From contig JANXXJ010000055.1 of the NCBI GenBank assembly GCA_025350665.1, positions 1 to 45,431 on the forward strand: a DNA stretch of 45,431 nucleotides, in the 5' to 3' direction. This document shows, in pieces, positions 24,110 to 32,062 of this stretch. The stretch comes from Gemmatimonadota bacterium. GTDB lineage: Bacteria > Gemmatimonadota > Gemmatimonadetes > Gemmatimonadales > GWC2-71-9. The position numbers were made by a program, and so were the translations under genes. The notes under the pieces were generated by a model. The model did no database searches. It was not told the DNA's origin and saw only the letters and a program-made list of their open reading frames with translations. Numbering within the stretch: position 1 is the first letter of the stretch; each line of letters begins with the position of its first letter.

Positions 24110-25822
24110 CTACCTCGGCGGTGGGGTAAACACCGGCAGCAACAGGCGTGAGGCGAAGGTCGCCTCGTGGATCACCATCTGACGGGCCACCCGCCACACG
24201 GTGTCTGTCGCCACCGGATTGCCAGTGTTCTGGTTCGGGTTGAAATGGGGGGAGGCCGCACTGGCCAACTGCAACTGGATCCGATGGCCCGGCAGGAATG
24301 TGTGGGCTGCATCGTAGAGGTCGATGAACAGCTTGGTCGGGCGGTCCGGCACCAGCGGGAGTTCCTGGGTGTACCCGGCACGATACCGGGTCCGGATCAT
24401 CCCGACCTTCGGGCCGATCATGATCGATCGGCCGTCGGGAAACCGGTCGATGAGCACGGCGGCAAAGTCGGTGTCGAACCCGTCCGAGGCGGCGAAGAGT
24501 TCAAGTTTCGATTGACCGATGATGGTCACCGGCCTCGTGAGCGGCGCCGAGGTATAGACAAGGACGTCGGCCCGCTTCTGCAGCGGGGCCAGGTCCGAGC
24601 CGCCATCCTCATCGGGGCCGGGCGTCGGATCCCGCGGATCGTATGTGAAACGGTCGGCGGTTTCCCGTTGCGGAGGCTGCCACTCGAGCCGCCCGTCCCC
24701 CCCCGAAGTATTGGCCCGGCCGCTGCTCCTCAAGTAGAGGGATTTGGTGGCGCTTGCCGCGGGCGGGTAGTCGGGAAAGTCACGCCATTCGTTCGAGCCG
24801 GTCACAAAGATCCGGGCCCGCGAATAGGGAAATGCCGTCGCCGTACCCTTGAGGCAGTAGTCGAACCAGGCCAACTGCACGGGCCGGTAGTCGACGATTC
24901 CCCGCTTGCCCCATTCAAAGGCGCCGATCTTCTCGCCACCGCCGGTCCAGGTCTGGGTATGATCCCACGGCCCAGCCAGGAGGAACTGCCGGTCGCGCGC
25001 CGGAGAATGCTTCCGCATTCCGCGCCAGTAGAAGAGGGCACCAGGCTGATTTCCGTCGAACCAGCCGGTGATGGTCATAGCAGGAAGGGTGGCCTCGGCG
25101 AAGTCCTCGTCGAAATACTGGAGCTTCCGCCAGTACTCGTCCATGGTCGGGTGGTCGAGGAAGCTTCGGTAAATCGGCATCACCCGGCCCATGACCGAGT
25201 CCATCGTCCTGAGCGGGCGGTGGCGGGCCACCTTGGCCCAATCCACTTTCTTGGGATCGACCCGGTCCGGGCCGAACCGGTTGAGCCAGGTGAGGGCCCA
25301 GTTCGCGCCGAACGCGCCGCCGACGTACGGCAGTTCGTTGAAGTAAAGGCCGCCGGCGGCGGTCGGCGCCATGCAGACGAGGTGGGGCGGCCGGGTCCGG
25401 GCGGTGACCCACTGCGACGCCCCGAAATACGACAGCCCCATCGTGGCCACCCGGCCGTTGGACCAAGGCTGCTTCGCGATCCACTCGATCGCATCGTAGC
25501 CGTCGTTGATTTCCTGGAACAGAAACGCGAACGTGCCGCCGGATTCGCCGGTGCCGCGGACGTCCTGCACTACCACCGCATAGCCGCGGGCCGCGAAGTA
25601 TTCGCCCACACCCTTCCCGTCCATCCATTCGGCGCGGCGGCCGTACGGAGTCCGGATGATGATGGCCGGATACTTGGCCGCGCCTGCCGGCAGCCAGAGG
25701 TCCGAGATGAGGCTCACGCCGTCCCGCATCGCGACCTTGATGGCGTCGCGGCGTTGAACTTGAGCCTCGATCCGGCCCGAGAGCAGCCCGGCCAGGAGCA
25801 GGCCGGCGACTCCGACCCTCAT
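24110..25822 (-). CDS. Exported CocE/NonD-family hydrolase (S15-like), copy 1
   Basis: A 570-aa protein with a signal peptide (1-20). The catalytic triad of CocE-type acyl hydrolases is visible: Ser131 in GLSYFGAS, Asp256 in TGWFDGN and His288 in GPWDH. The oxyanion and fold markers RTPYGR and DVRGTGES precede it. A C-terminal jelly-roll domain follows (about 370-570). These enzymes cleave esters or X-Pro dipeptides. The ATG overlaps the M20 stop (ATGA), and the gene ends 2 nt before the penicillin-acylase start. A paralogue with the same layout lies at 32063-33787. Confidence 0.9.
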   Translation of the reverse strand: MRVGVAGLLLAGLLSGRIEAQVQRRDAIKVAMRDGVSLISDLWLPAGAAKYPAIIIRTPYGRRAEWMDGKGVGEYFAARGYAVVVQDVRGTGESGGTFAFLFQEINDGYDAIEWIAKQPWSNGRVATMGLSYFGASQWVTARTRPPHLVCMAPTAAGGLYFNELPYVGGAFGANWALTWLNRFGPDRVDPKKVDWAKVARHRPLRTMDSVMGRVMPIYRSFLDHPTMDEYWRKLQYFDEDFAEATLPAMTITGWFDGNQPGALFYWRGMRKHSPARDRQFLLAGPWDHTQTWTGGGEKIGAFEWGKRGIVDYRPVQLAWFDYCLKGTATAFPYSRARIFVTGSNEWRDFPDYPPAASATKSLYLRSSGRANTSGGDGRLEWQPPQRETADRFTYDPRDPTPGPDEDGGSDLAPLQKRADVLVYTSAPLTRPVTIIGQSKLELFAASDGFDTDFAAVLIDRFPDGRSIMIGPKVGMIRTRYRAGYTQELPLVPDRPTKLFIDLYDAAHTFLPGHRIQLQLASAASPHFNPNQNTGNPVATDTVWRVARQMVIHEATFASRLLLPVFTPPPR

Positions 25823-27120
25823 GCCTGATCCAGCCGCAGCATCGTCTGCATCAGGACGTTGGCGCCATTGGCCACGTCCTCGGCCCGGGTGAACTCCTTC
25901 GGGCTGTGGCTGATCCCGCCCACCGACGGCACGAAGATCATCCCCATCGGACCGATCCGGGCCAGGTCCTGGGCGTCGTGCCCCGCCCCGCTCGGCATCA
26001 GCCGAGTGGTGAGACCGAGCCCCTTGGCAGCCTGGTCGATCACGCCGCGGACCGCCGGATCGGACAGCGCCGTCACGTTGGTGGGGCGTGCGGCGGCCAC
26101 CCAACTGGTACCGTACTTCGTCATGATCTGGTCGCCGGCCGATTTGATCTCGGTCCAGAGCGACGCCAGCGTCTCCATCGACAGGTCGCGAATCTCGATC
26201 GACAGCGAGACCTCGCCCGGGATCACGTTCTGGGCCCCAGGCTTCACCTGAAACCGGCCGACGGTGCCGACCTGGCGGCCCGGCCGGCCTTTGACTGTCC
26301 GGTCGACCGCGAGGGCCAGCTCCGCCGCCGCCAGAAGGGCATTCTTCCGCTCGTCCATCGGCGTCGTGCCGGCGTGGTTTGAGAAGCCCGTCACCGTCAC
26401 ATCCCAGGACATGATCCCCACGATGCCCTCGACGACGCCGATGTTGACGTGGGTCCGGTCGAGGATGCCGCCCTGCTCGATGTGGAGCTCGACGTACCCC
26501 GCGATGCTGCCGGGCTCGTGCCGGTACCCCGCCATGGCCGCCGGGTCCCCGCCGACTTTCCGGATCTTGTCGGCCAGCACGATGCCGTCGCGCGGGCCCG
26601 GGCGGGCCAGGTCCGCGGCCGAAACCTCGCCCAGGAATCCCCGGCTGCCGGTGAGGCCGTTTTCCTCGTCGGCCCACATCGTGACCCAGAACGGGTGGCG
26701 GTTCCGGTAGCCCTTCTCCATCAGCGTTCGCGCCACCTCGACCGCGCTGAGCGTGCCGACGTCGCCGTCGTAATTGCCGCCGTTCAGGACTGAATCGATA
26801 TGGGAGCCGAACAGGAGGGGCTTGAGCGCCGGTGCGGTGCCGGCCCGTTTGCCGAGAATGTTGCCCGCGGGGTCCACCGCCACCTCGAGTCCAGCCGCCC
26901 GCATCACCGGCACCAACCAGCCGCGGCCCTCGACGTCGGCATCGCTGAACCCGATCCGGGTCACTCCGCCCTCGGGATTGGCGCCGAACCGCGACAATTC
27001 CTTGAGCCAGCCGTTGACCCGGTCGCCGTTGACCCGCCAAGCGGCCCAGGCCGGCCCCGGCTGGAGCCAGGGGATGAATGATGCGGCGGCCGCCGCCTTC
27101 ACTACGTCACGTCGGTGCAT
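25819..27120 (-). CDS. Tat-exported M20-family amidohydrolase (AllC/HyuC-like)
   Basis: A 433-aa zinc hydrolase. The N-terminus has a twin-arginine motif (HRRDVVKAAAAASF) and a cleavage region near PAWA, residue 26. Metal and catalytic residues are His107 in GSHIDSV, Asp118 in YDGDVG, Glu152-Glu153 in ADEENG, His in ELHIEQG and a C-terminal His in ISHSPKEF. It resembles allantoate amidohydrolases and N-carbamoyl-L-amino-acid hydrolases. Export through Tat fits a folded metalloprotein. Next to a sarcosine-oxidase-like complex, an N-carbamoyl or N-acyl N-methylamino acid is a conceivable substrate, but this is inference. Confidence 0.9.
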   Translation of the reverse strand: MHRRDVVKAAAAASFIPWLQPGPAWAAWRVNGDRVNGWLKELSRFGANPEGGVTRIGFSDADVEGRGWLVPVMRAAGLEVAVDPAGNILGKRAGTAPALKPLLFGSHIDSVLNGGNYDGDVGTLSAVEVARTLMEKGYRNRHPFWVTMWADEENGLTGSRGFLGEVSAADLARPGPRDGIVLADKIRKVGGDPAAMAGYRHEPGSIAGYVELHIEQGGILDRTHVNIGVVEGIVGIMSWDVTVTGFSNHAGTTPMDERKNALLAAAELALAVDRTVKGRPGRQVGTVGRFQVKPGAQNVIPGEVSLSIEIRDLSMETLASLWTEIKSAGDQIMTKYGTSWVAAARPTNVTALSDPAVRGVIDQAAKGLGLTTRLMPSGAGHDAQDLARIGPMGMIFVPSVGGISHSPKEFTRAEDVANGANVLMQTMLRLDQA

Positions 27121-27153
27121 GGGTGTCTCTCGTTTGATCGGTTTGGACGGAGA

Positions 27154-27471
27154 TCAGCCGACGCTCACCGACTCCGCGGCGAGGTCGCGCTCCACCATGA
27201 AGGTATCCCGCCGGCCGACGGCCGGGAGCCAGACCGGCCCGCCGACGATCAGACAACGCCGAAACATCGCCTTGAGCGCCGGGCCGCCGCCGGCTACCGC
27301 GGTGGCCACGAGACCGGCCACCGTCATGAAGTCACCCGTGTAAAACAACATCGTTCGCAGGGGTGACTGGCCCATGCCGGTGATCGCGATGATGCCCCAC
27401 CCCAGCCAGGGAACGCCAAAGCCGATCGCCAGAAAGATCCGAACCGACCGCCGCCGCCAGATCGACTCCAT
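27154..27471 (-). CDS. Small membrane protein, possibly truncated CPBP-type protease
   Basis: A 105-aa protein with two hydrophobic helices (about residues 11-33 and 42-62) and positive residues between and around them. The wording IFLAIGFGVPWLGWGI and then ALKAMFRRCL is reminiscent of the N-terminal third of CPBP intramembrane proteases. The catalytic EExxxR part is absent, and the sequence changes character after residue 75. It may be a truncated remnant or a genuine small membrane protein. A GGAGAGAGAGG stretch precedes the ATG. It lies between the sox-like genes and the Tat amidohydrolase, and nothing else suggests its role. Confidence 0.5.
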   Translation of the reverse strand: MESIWRRRSVRIFLAIGFGVPWLGWGIIAITGMGQSPLRTMLFYTGDFMTVAGLVATAVAGGGPALKAMFRRCLIVGGPVWLPAVGRRDTFMVERDLAAESVSVG

Positions 27472-27492
27472 GACCGCCTCTCTCTCCTGGTC

Positions 27493-28701
27493 CTAGTGAG
27501 TTCCCGCGGAGGCTCGTTCGGGCACGGCGAGGTCCCGCCGGAACCGGTCGAGCGCGAACGGCGCAATCAACGGCGGCACTTTGCCGGTCGCAATCAATTC
27601 CGCCATCGAGATGCCCGAGGCCGGAATCGCCTTGAATCCCCAGGTCCCCCAGCCGGATGACAGCAGCAGGCGATCAACTTCGGTGACGCCCATCAACGGC
27701 GAGTAGTCCGGCGTCATGTCGCAGAGCCCGGTCCACTGCCGGAGAATCCGGAGTTTGGCCAGGAACGGAAACAGGTCGATGGCCCGGGACGAGCATGAGG
27801 CCAGGAACGGGAAGGTCGAGCGGGTCGAGTAGCTCGAATACGGGTCAATCTCGGCCCCGATCAGCACTTCGCCGCGGGAACTCTGCGACACATAGATGTG
27901 CAGATCGGCCGACGCCACGATCCGGTCCAGCACCGGCTTGTAGGATTCGGTGACGAACGCCTGGAGCGGATGGGTCACGATCGGAATTCGGAACCCGGCC
28001 ATGTTGGTGATCTGGGTGACGTACCCGCCCACCGCCGACAGGACCTGGCCGGCCGCCACGAAGCCGCCGTTGGTCTCCACGCCGACGCAGCGGCCCCGAT
28101 CAATCCTGAGCCCGGTCACCTCCACGCCCTGGTGGATCGAGACACCGAGCCGCTGGGCTTCGATGGCGTATCCCCACGCCACCGCATCGTGCCGGATCGT
28201 GGCGCCGGGCGCGTGATACGCGGCGCCCAGAATCGGCCGCTTCCCGCCGCCGGACATGTCGAGCTCGGGACAGACATCATGAACCTGGCGGGCATCGAGA
28301 TACACGGTGTCGACGCCGAACTGCTGATTCTGCAGGGCCCGCTCCCGCTGGTTGCGAATCTGGGGATCCGAATGCGCCAGCCACAACAGCCCCCGCTCCG
28401 ACCGGAGCATGTTGTAGTCGAGGTCCTGCGCCAGCGTCGCGTACATCTCGAAGCTTCGCTGGTAGAACCGAATCGTGTCCGGCGTCTTGTAGTTGGCCCG
28501 CAGCACGGTGGTATTGCGCCCGGTGCCGCCCGAGCCGATATAGGAGCGTTCCAGGATGGCTACGTTCCGAATCCCGAAGTTCCGGGCCAGATAGTACGCC
28601 GTAGCGAGTCCATGGCCGCCGCCGCCGATGATGACGACATCGTACGAGTGGCCCAGCGTGTCCTGACGGAGGTACTGGTGCCGCCGAAAGAGTTTGAGCA
28701 T
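27493..28701 (-). CDS. soxB: Sarcosine oxidase beta subunit-like flavoprotein
   Basis: A 402-aa DAO-fold flavoprotein. FAD binds at IIGGGGHGLATAYYLA (about 24-39), and the ERSYIGSGGTGRNTT loop follows. His171 in RHDAVAWG sits where the covalent FMN-linking His of heterotetrameric sarcosine oxidase lies. The C-terminal SGWGTWGFKA completes the FAD site. It should carry the amine-oxidation site for sarcosine or a related N-methyl or secondary amino acid. It starts 2 nt after soxG with GGGGAG six bases upstream. It is the last gene of the set, whereas soxB usually comes first. Confidence 0.9.
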   Translation of the reverse strand: MLKLFRRHQYLRQDTLGHSYDVVIIGGGGHGLATAYYLARNFGIRNVAILERSYIGSGGTGRNTTVLRANYKTPDTIRFYQRSFEMYATLAQDLDYNMLRSERGLLWLAHSDPQIRNQRERALQNQQFGVDTVYLDARQVHDVCPELDMSGGGKRPILGAAYHAPGATIRHDAVAWGYAIEAQRLGVSIHQGVEVTGLRIDRGRCVGVETNGGFVAAGQVLSAVGGYVTQITNMAGFRIPIVTHPLQAFVTESYKPVLDRIVASADLHIYVSQSSRGEVLIGAEIDPYSSYSTRSTFPFLASCSSRAIDLFPFLAKLRILRQWTGLCDMTPDYSPLMGVTEVDRLLLSSGWGTWGFKAIPASGISMAELIATGKVPPLIAPFALDRFRRDLAVPERASAGTH

Positions 28702-28703
28702 GG

Positions 28704-29186
28704 CTATCTCCCCGCCCCGGCCGGCACCAGGGGCGCCGCCGGCTGAATAACCGGGGCAAGGTCGGCGCCGACGGTCAGGATACGATCGATCACGTGGTGC
28801 CCGACCGGCGCCGGCACGAACAGGTGGAGCCGCCCCGACTCGTACAGCACCTTGCCCCCGACGCCGGTGATCGCGCCCTGGACGAATGCGGGCCGGTGGT
28901 CGGGCACCGCCGCGAACATCAGGCGTCGGATGATCTCGAGCCGGTCGTCGCCTTCAACGGTCCAGACGGCCCAGCCGTCGGTCTGGTCCACCGCGAGGCC
29001 CCGGCTACCCAGCTGGTCGCGCGCTGCCGTCAGGAGGTCGGTTCGTCCCGCCCGCGGACCGATCAACCAGAGCTCGTCGGGCGCCACCCGGACCGCGGAT
29101 CGATGGCGGCTCGCGAGCCCATCAAGTGTCTCTCGGTCCGCGAGACACGCCACCACCGAGGCCTCGGCCGGAATCAGATCAAGCAC
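28704..29186 (-). CDS. soxG: Sarcosine oxidase gamma subunit-like
   Basis: A 160-aa protein with the GcvT-like fold remnants expected of SoxG: VRVAPDELWLIGP, then DGWAVWTVEGD and a C-terminal FVPAPVGHHVIDRIL. It has no cofactor motif. In heterotetrameric sarcosine oxidase this subunit is structural and contacts alpha. It overlaps the alpha-subunit gene by 8 nt and precedes the beta subunit by 2 nt, so the complex is translationally linked. The sequence diverges from known SoxG, and the call rests on position and size as much as on similarity. Confidence 0.75.
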   Translation of the reverse strand: MLDLIPAEASVVACLADRETLDGLASRHRSAVRVAPDELWLIGPRAGRTDLLTAARDQLGSRGLAVDQTDGWAVWTVEGDDRLEIIRRLMFAAVPDHRPAFVQGAITGVGGKVLYESGRLHLFVPAPVGHHVIDRILTVGADLAPVIQPAAPLVPAGAGR

Positions 29187-31818
29187 GGAGCCTCGCTCCT
29201 TCCCGGTCGTAGAACGGCCCGTGCACCACCGTTCCCTCGAACGACCGGCCGGACCCGTCCACCGCGGTCACGGCGTCGGGCCAGCCGTGCGCCGTCCTGT
29301 AGACCCAGCCGAGCGCCACGCCGTGCCCAAGGGCCGGGGAAAAACGAGATGACGTCAGATACCCCACCCGTTCCGCGCCCATCAGTAGCTGGGCTCCTTC
29401 GAGCGGCGCCTCGTCGAACCGGAACGCCCGCAGGACCCGGTTCGGCTCAATCGCCTCGAGGCGCCGGAGCGCGGTCCGACCCACGAATGCCGGCTTGTCC
29501 ATCTTGACGGCCCAGTCGAGTCCCAGTTTGTGCGGCGTGCTGTCGAAGTCGGTATCCTGACCCACGATGATGTGGCCCTTCTCGAGCCGGAGCAGCCGCA
29601 ACGCCCCGAGGCCGTGGGGCCGGATGCCGAGATCCTTTCCGGCGTCGAGCAGGGCGTCCCAGAGGCGTTCGGATTCGAGCCTCGGGTGATGGAGCTCAAA
29701 GGACAATTCGCCCACGAATCCGACCCGGAGCACCAGGCACCGAATGCCGGCGACGGTCATCCACTGAATCCCGCCATAGGGAAACGATTTCGGATCGACG
29801 GGTTCAGCGGTCAGGCGGGCGAGCAGATCCCGGGCCCGAGGGCCGCACAGGTTGATGGCGCCGAGCGTCGCGGTCTGGTTGGCAATCCGGATGTCGTGGC
29901 CCCAGGTCTCAGCCCAGTCCCGAAGCCAGCTCTCGATCACGTCGGCGCCGCCGCTCGTGAACGTGAGGTAGTAGCCCTCGGGCCCGAGTGAGGCGACCAG
30001 GCCGTCATCGAAGACATAGCCGGCTTCGTTCAGGAGCAGGACGTAGCGGCTGCGATTGGCCTTGAGGTCGGCGACCCGGCAGGGATACAGGCGCTCGAGG
30101 AACGGGATCACATCCGGCCCGTTCACCAGATATTTACCGAGCGTGCTGACGTCCATGACGCTCACCCGCTCCCGAACCGCCCGGTACTCGTCGGCGGCGT
30201 CGCCATAGCGTTCGACCCGTTTCCAGGCGCCGGCCCACTCCATGACGCCACCCATCGCGAGATGCTTTTCGTGGAGCGCCGTATGCCACTCCAACGGATA
30301 CCGCGCGCCGGCCGCGACGTCCTCCAGCCGGACCGGCCGAGCGGGTGGCCGGGCGGTGGTCGGCCCGCTCCACTGGGTGCCGGGTGCCTGTTTCTCGACG
30401 AACCCCCGGAGGTGGGAATGGCACAGACTGCCCTGGCAGGGTCCCATCGTGACGGTCGAGTAGCGCTTGAGCAGTTCGGTCGACTGGAACCCTTCATCCC
30501 ACGCCAGCTCGAGATCGTTCACCGCCACGTCTTCGCACAGGCAGACGAACCCGCTGGTCGGACACACCGGCAGATCGGGCACGGCCACGTCCGGCACGCT
30601 CCCCCTCGCGGCCGACCGTCCATCCGCCTCGGCCGCGGCGGCCTTGAGCCCTGGTCGGGCCAGGTCGCCGATCGCGATCGCCTCAACGGACGCGGCCCGA
30701 GCCTGCCGAAGCAGGCTGGCCCTCGGTTCGAGTCCCAGTGACCCCACGATGGTGTCGCAGGCCACCGTGGTAAGTCCGGTTCGGGACTGAATGATGGCGG
30801 CGCGCACCTTCTTCGCCCCCTTGGCCGCCACCAGGCTCCCGCCCGGGAACGTCGCCAGGCCGGCCGGCAAGCGCAGCGTCATTGCCTCGGGTGCCACGAC
30901 GGCCGCGATTTCAACCCCGGCCGCGATCAGCGAGGACAGATGCTCCAGCCCTTCATCGCTGTCGAACGCGACGACCGCCCGGTGGCCCGTCTTGAGTCCC
31001 CGGCCCGCCATCAACGCCGCGCCGCGACCCTGCCACACGCCGGGCAGGTCATTCCCTTCGAACACGAGGTGTCGTTCCGATGCGCCGGTCGCGAGGATCA
31101 GCCGGCGGCAGCTCACCAACTGGAGCCGATCCGCCGTCACGATCGGCACCAGCGGCCCTTCGTATACGCCGAACGCCACCCCTCGTTCGAACACCGCGAT
31201 CTTGGGGTGGGCCCGGACCTGAACCCCCAGGGCTTCGACCTGATTTCGGAGCGTGCCGGGTGGAATCTTCTCGCCGATTGCGCCCTCGTCGCAGAGCACC
31301 ACGGCGCTCCCGGCCTCGGCGGCGGTCAGCGCGGCCGTCAATCCGGCGATCCCGCCCCCGACCACACAGAGGTCGGGATGGTGATAACGCCGCTCGGGCT
31401 CCCCCGGCGGCGTATGCACGTCCACGTCTCCCAGGCCCGCCAGGCGCCGGATGATCGGCTCGGCCGCCGGCCAGAACTCCCTGGGGTGAATCATCGACTT
31501 ATAGTAAAAGCCGACGGGCAGGAGCTTCCGCATCCACCAGAGCGCGCTCAGCAGATCGTGGTCGGCGGACGGAAAGCCGGTCGATCGCATGACGGAAAGC
31601 CCTGGTACCGCGGGCGTCACGCAGGTGCGGGTGGCCGGCTCGCCGTCAACCGTCATCGAGCAGTTGGGACAGTCACCGGTGCCGCAATAATGGCCCCGGG
31701 GCCGGTGGTACTTGAACGATCGCGAGAGAATTCGAACCCCGGCCCGATGGAGCGCCGAGGCAATCGTGTCGCCGGGCTCGATCGGGACCGAGCGGCCCTC
31801 GAAGTCAAACGACGTCAT
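29179..31818 (-). CDS. soxA: Sarcosine oxidase alpha subunit-like protein with two predicted [2Fe-2S] sites
   Basis: An 879-aa multidomain protein. Residues 1-100 form a Fer2-like domain with Cys45, 50, 53 and 66, spaced for a [2Fe-2S] cluster. A FAD/NAD-binding oxidoreductase domain follows (VVGGGIAGLTAA near 152-163, ATGASER near 243-249). A BFD-type segment has Cys426, 428, 461 and 466. The C-terminal half (about 520-879) is a GcvT-like tetrahydrofolate domain that would capture formaldehyde as methylene-THF. Classical SoxA keeps the fold but not the cysteines. The gene overlaps soxD by 14 nt and soxG by 8 nt. Confidence 0.9.
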   Translation of the reverse strand: MTSFDFEGRSVPIEPGDTIASALHRAGVRILSRSFKYHRPRGHYCGTGDCPNCSMTVDGEPATRTCVTPAVPGLSVMRSTGFPSADHDLLSALWWMRKLLPVGFYYKSMIHPREFWPAAEPIIRRLAGLGDVDVHTPPGEPERRYHHPDLCVVGGGIAGLTAALTAAEAGSAVVLCDEGAIGEKIPPGTLRNQVEALGVQVRAHPKIAVFERGVAFGVYEGPLVPIVTADRLQLVSCRRLILATGASERHLVFEGNDLPGVWQGRGAALMAGRGLKTGHRAVVAFDSDEGLEHLSSLIAAGVEIAAVVAPEAMTLRLPAGLATFPGGSLVAAKGAKKVRAAIIQSRTGLTTVACDTIVGSLGLEPRASLLRQARAASVEAIAIGDLARPGLKAAAAEADGRSAARGSVPDVAVPDLPVCPTSGFVCLCEDVAVNDLELAWDEGFQSTELLKRYSTVTMGPCQGSLCHSHLRGFVEKQAPGTQWSGPTTARPPARPVRLEDVAAGARYPLEWHTALHEKHLAMGGVMEWAGAWKRVERYGDAADEYRAVRERVSVMDVSTLGKYLVNGPDVIPFLERLYPCRVADLKANRSRYVLLLNEAGYVFDDGLVASLGPEGYYLTFTSGGADVIESWLRDWAETWGHDIRIANQTATLGAINLCGPRARDLLARLTAEPVDPKSFPYGGIQWMTVAGIRCLVLRVGFVGELSFELHHPRLESERLWDALLDAGKDLGIRPHGLGALRLLRLEKGHIIVGQDTDFDSTPHKLGLDWAVKMDKPAFVGRTALRRLEAIEPNRVLRAFRFDEAPLEGAQLLMGAERVGYLTSSRFSPALGHGVALGWVYRTAHGWPDAVTAVDGSGRSFEGTVVHGPFYDREGARLRA

Positions 31819-32050
31819 GGATCGCGTTGGTCAGAGTGTTGCGGGTGAGGGAAAACCACCGGCGGCACCCGGCGTGGTGGTACCACCGTTCGCGCTGCTC
31901 TCCCGCGATGTTGGTGCGAAGCCAGACCCGGCGGTAGTCGGCATCGACGTCGCCATCCACCGCATGACCGCCCTCGGGGAGCTCGCCGCTGGGCCAGAAC
32001 TCACCGTAGGGGCGCGGGCCGCAGTTGGGACACGGGATCATCAGCGCCAT
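31805..32050 (-). CDS. soxD: Sarcosine oxidase delta subunit-like zinc protein
   Basis: An 81-aa protein with the SoxD zinc site: Cys7 and Cys10 in IPCPNCGPR, a His at 58-59 and Cys62 in RWYHHAGCRRWF. GEFWPSGE and the ending TRNTLTNAI match the family. SoxD is a small zinc subunit of the heterotetramer. It starts 12 nt after a CocE gene and overlaps the alpha subunit by 14 nt. The order here is D-A-G-B, whereas B-D-A-G is the common arrangement. Confidence 0.93.
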   Translation of the reverse strand: MALMIPCPNCGPRPYGEFWPSGELPEGGHAVDGDVDADYRRVWLRTNIAGEQRERWYHHAGCRRWFSLTRNTLTNAIHDVV

Positions 32051-32062
32051 CGTCAGGGTCTC

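Noticed and set aside
21966-24182. 738-codon open frame on the plus strand opposite the penicillin acylase gene
   Set aside because: It is a GC-driven antisense shadow. The minus strand has the signal peptide, S45 autoprocessing motif and coupled neighbours, while the plus translation is rich in Arg, Gly and Pro with no domain.
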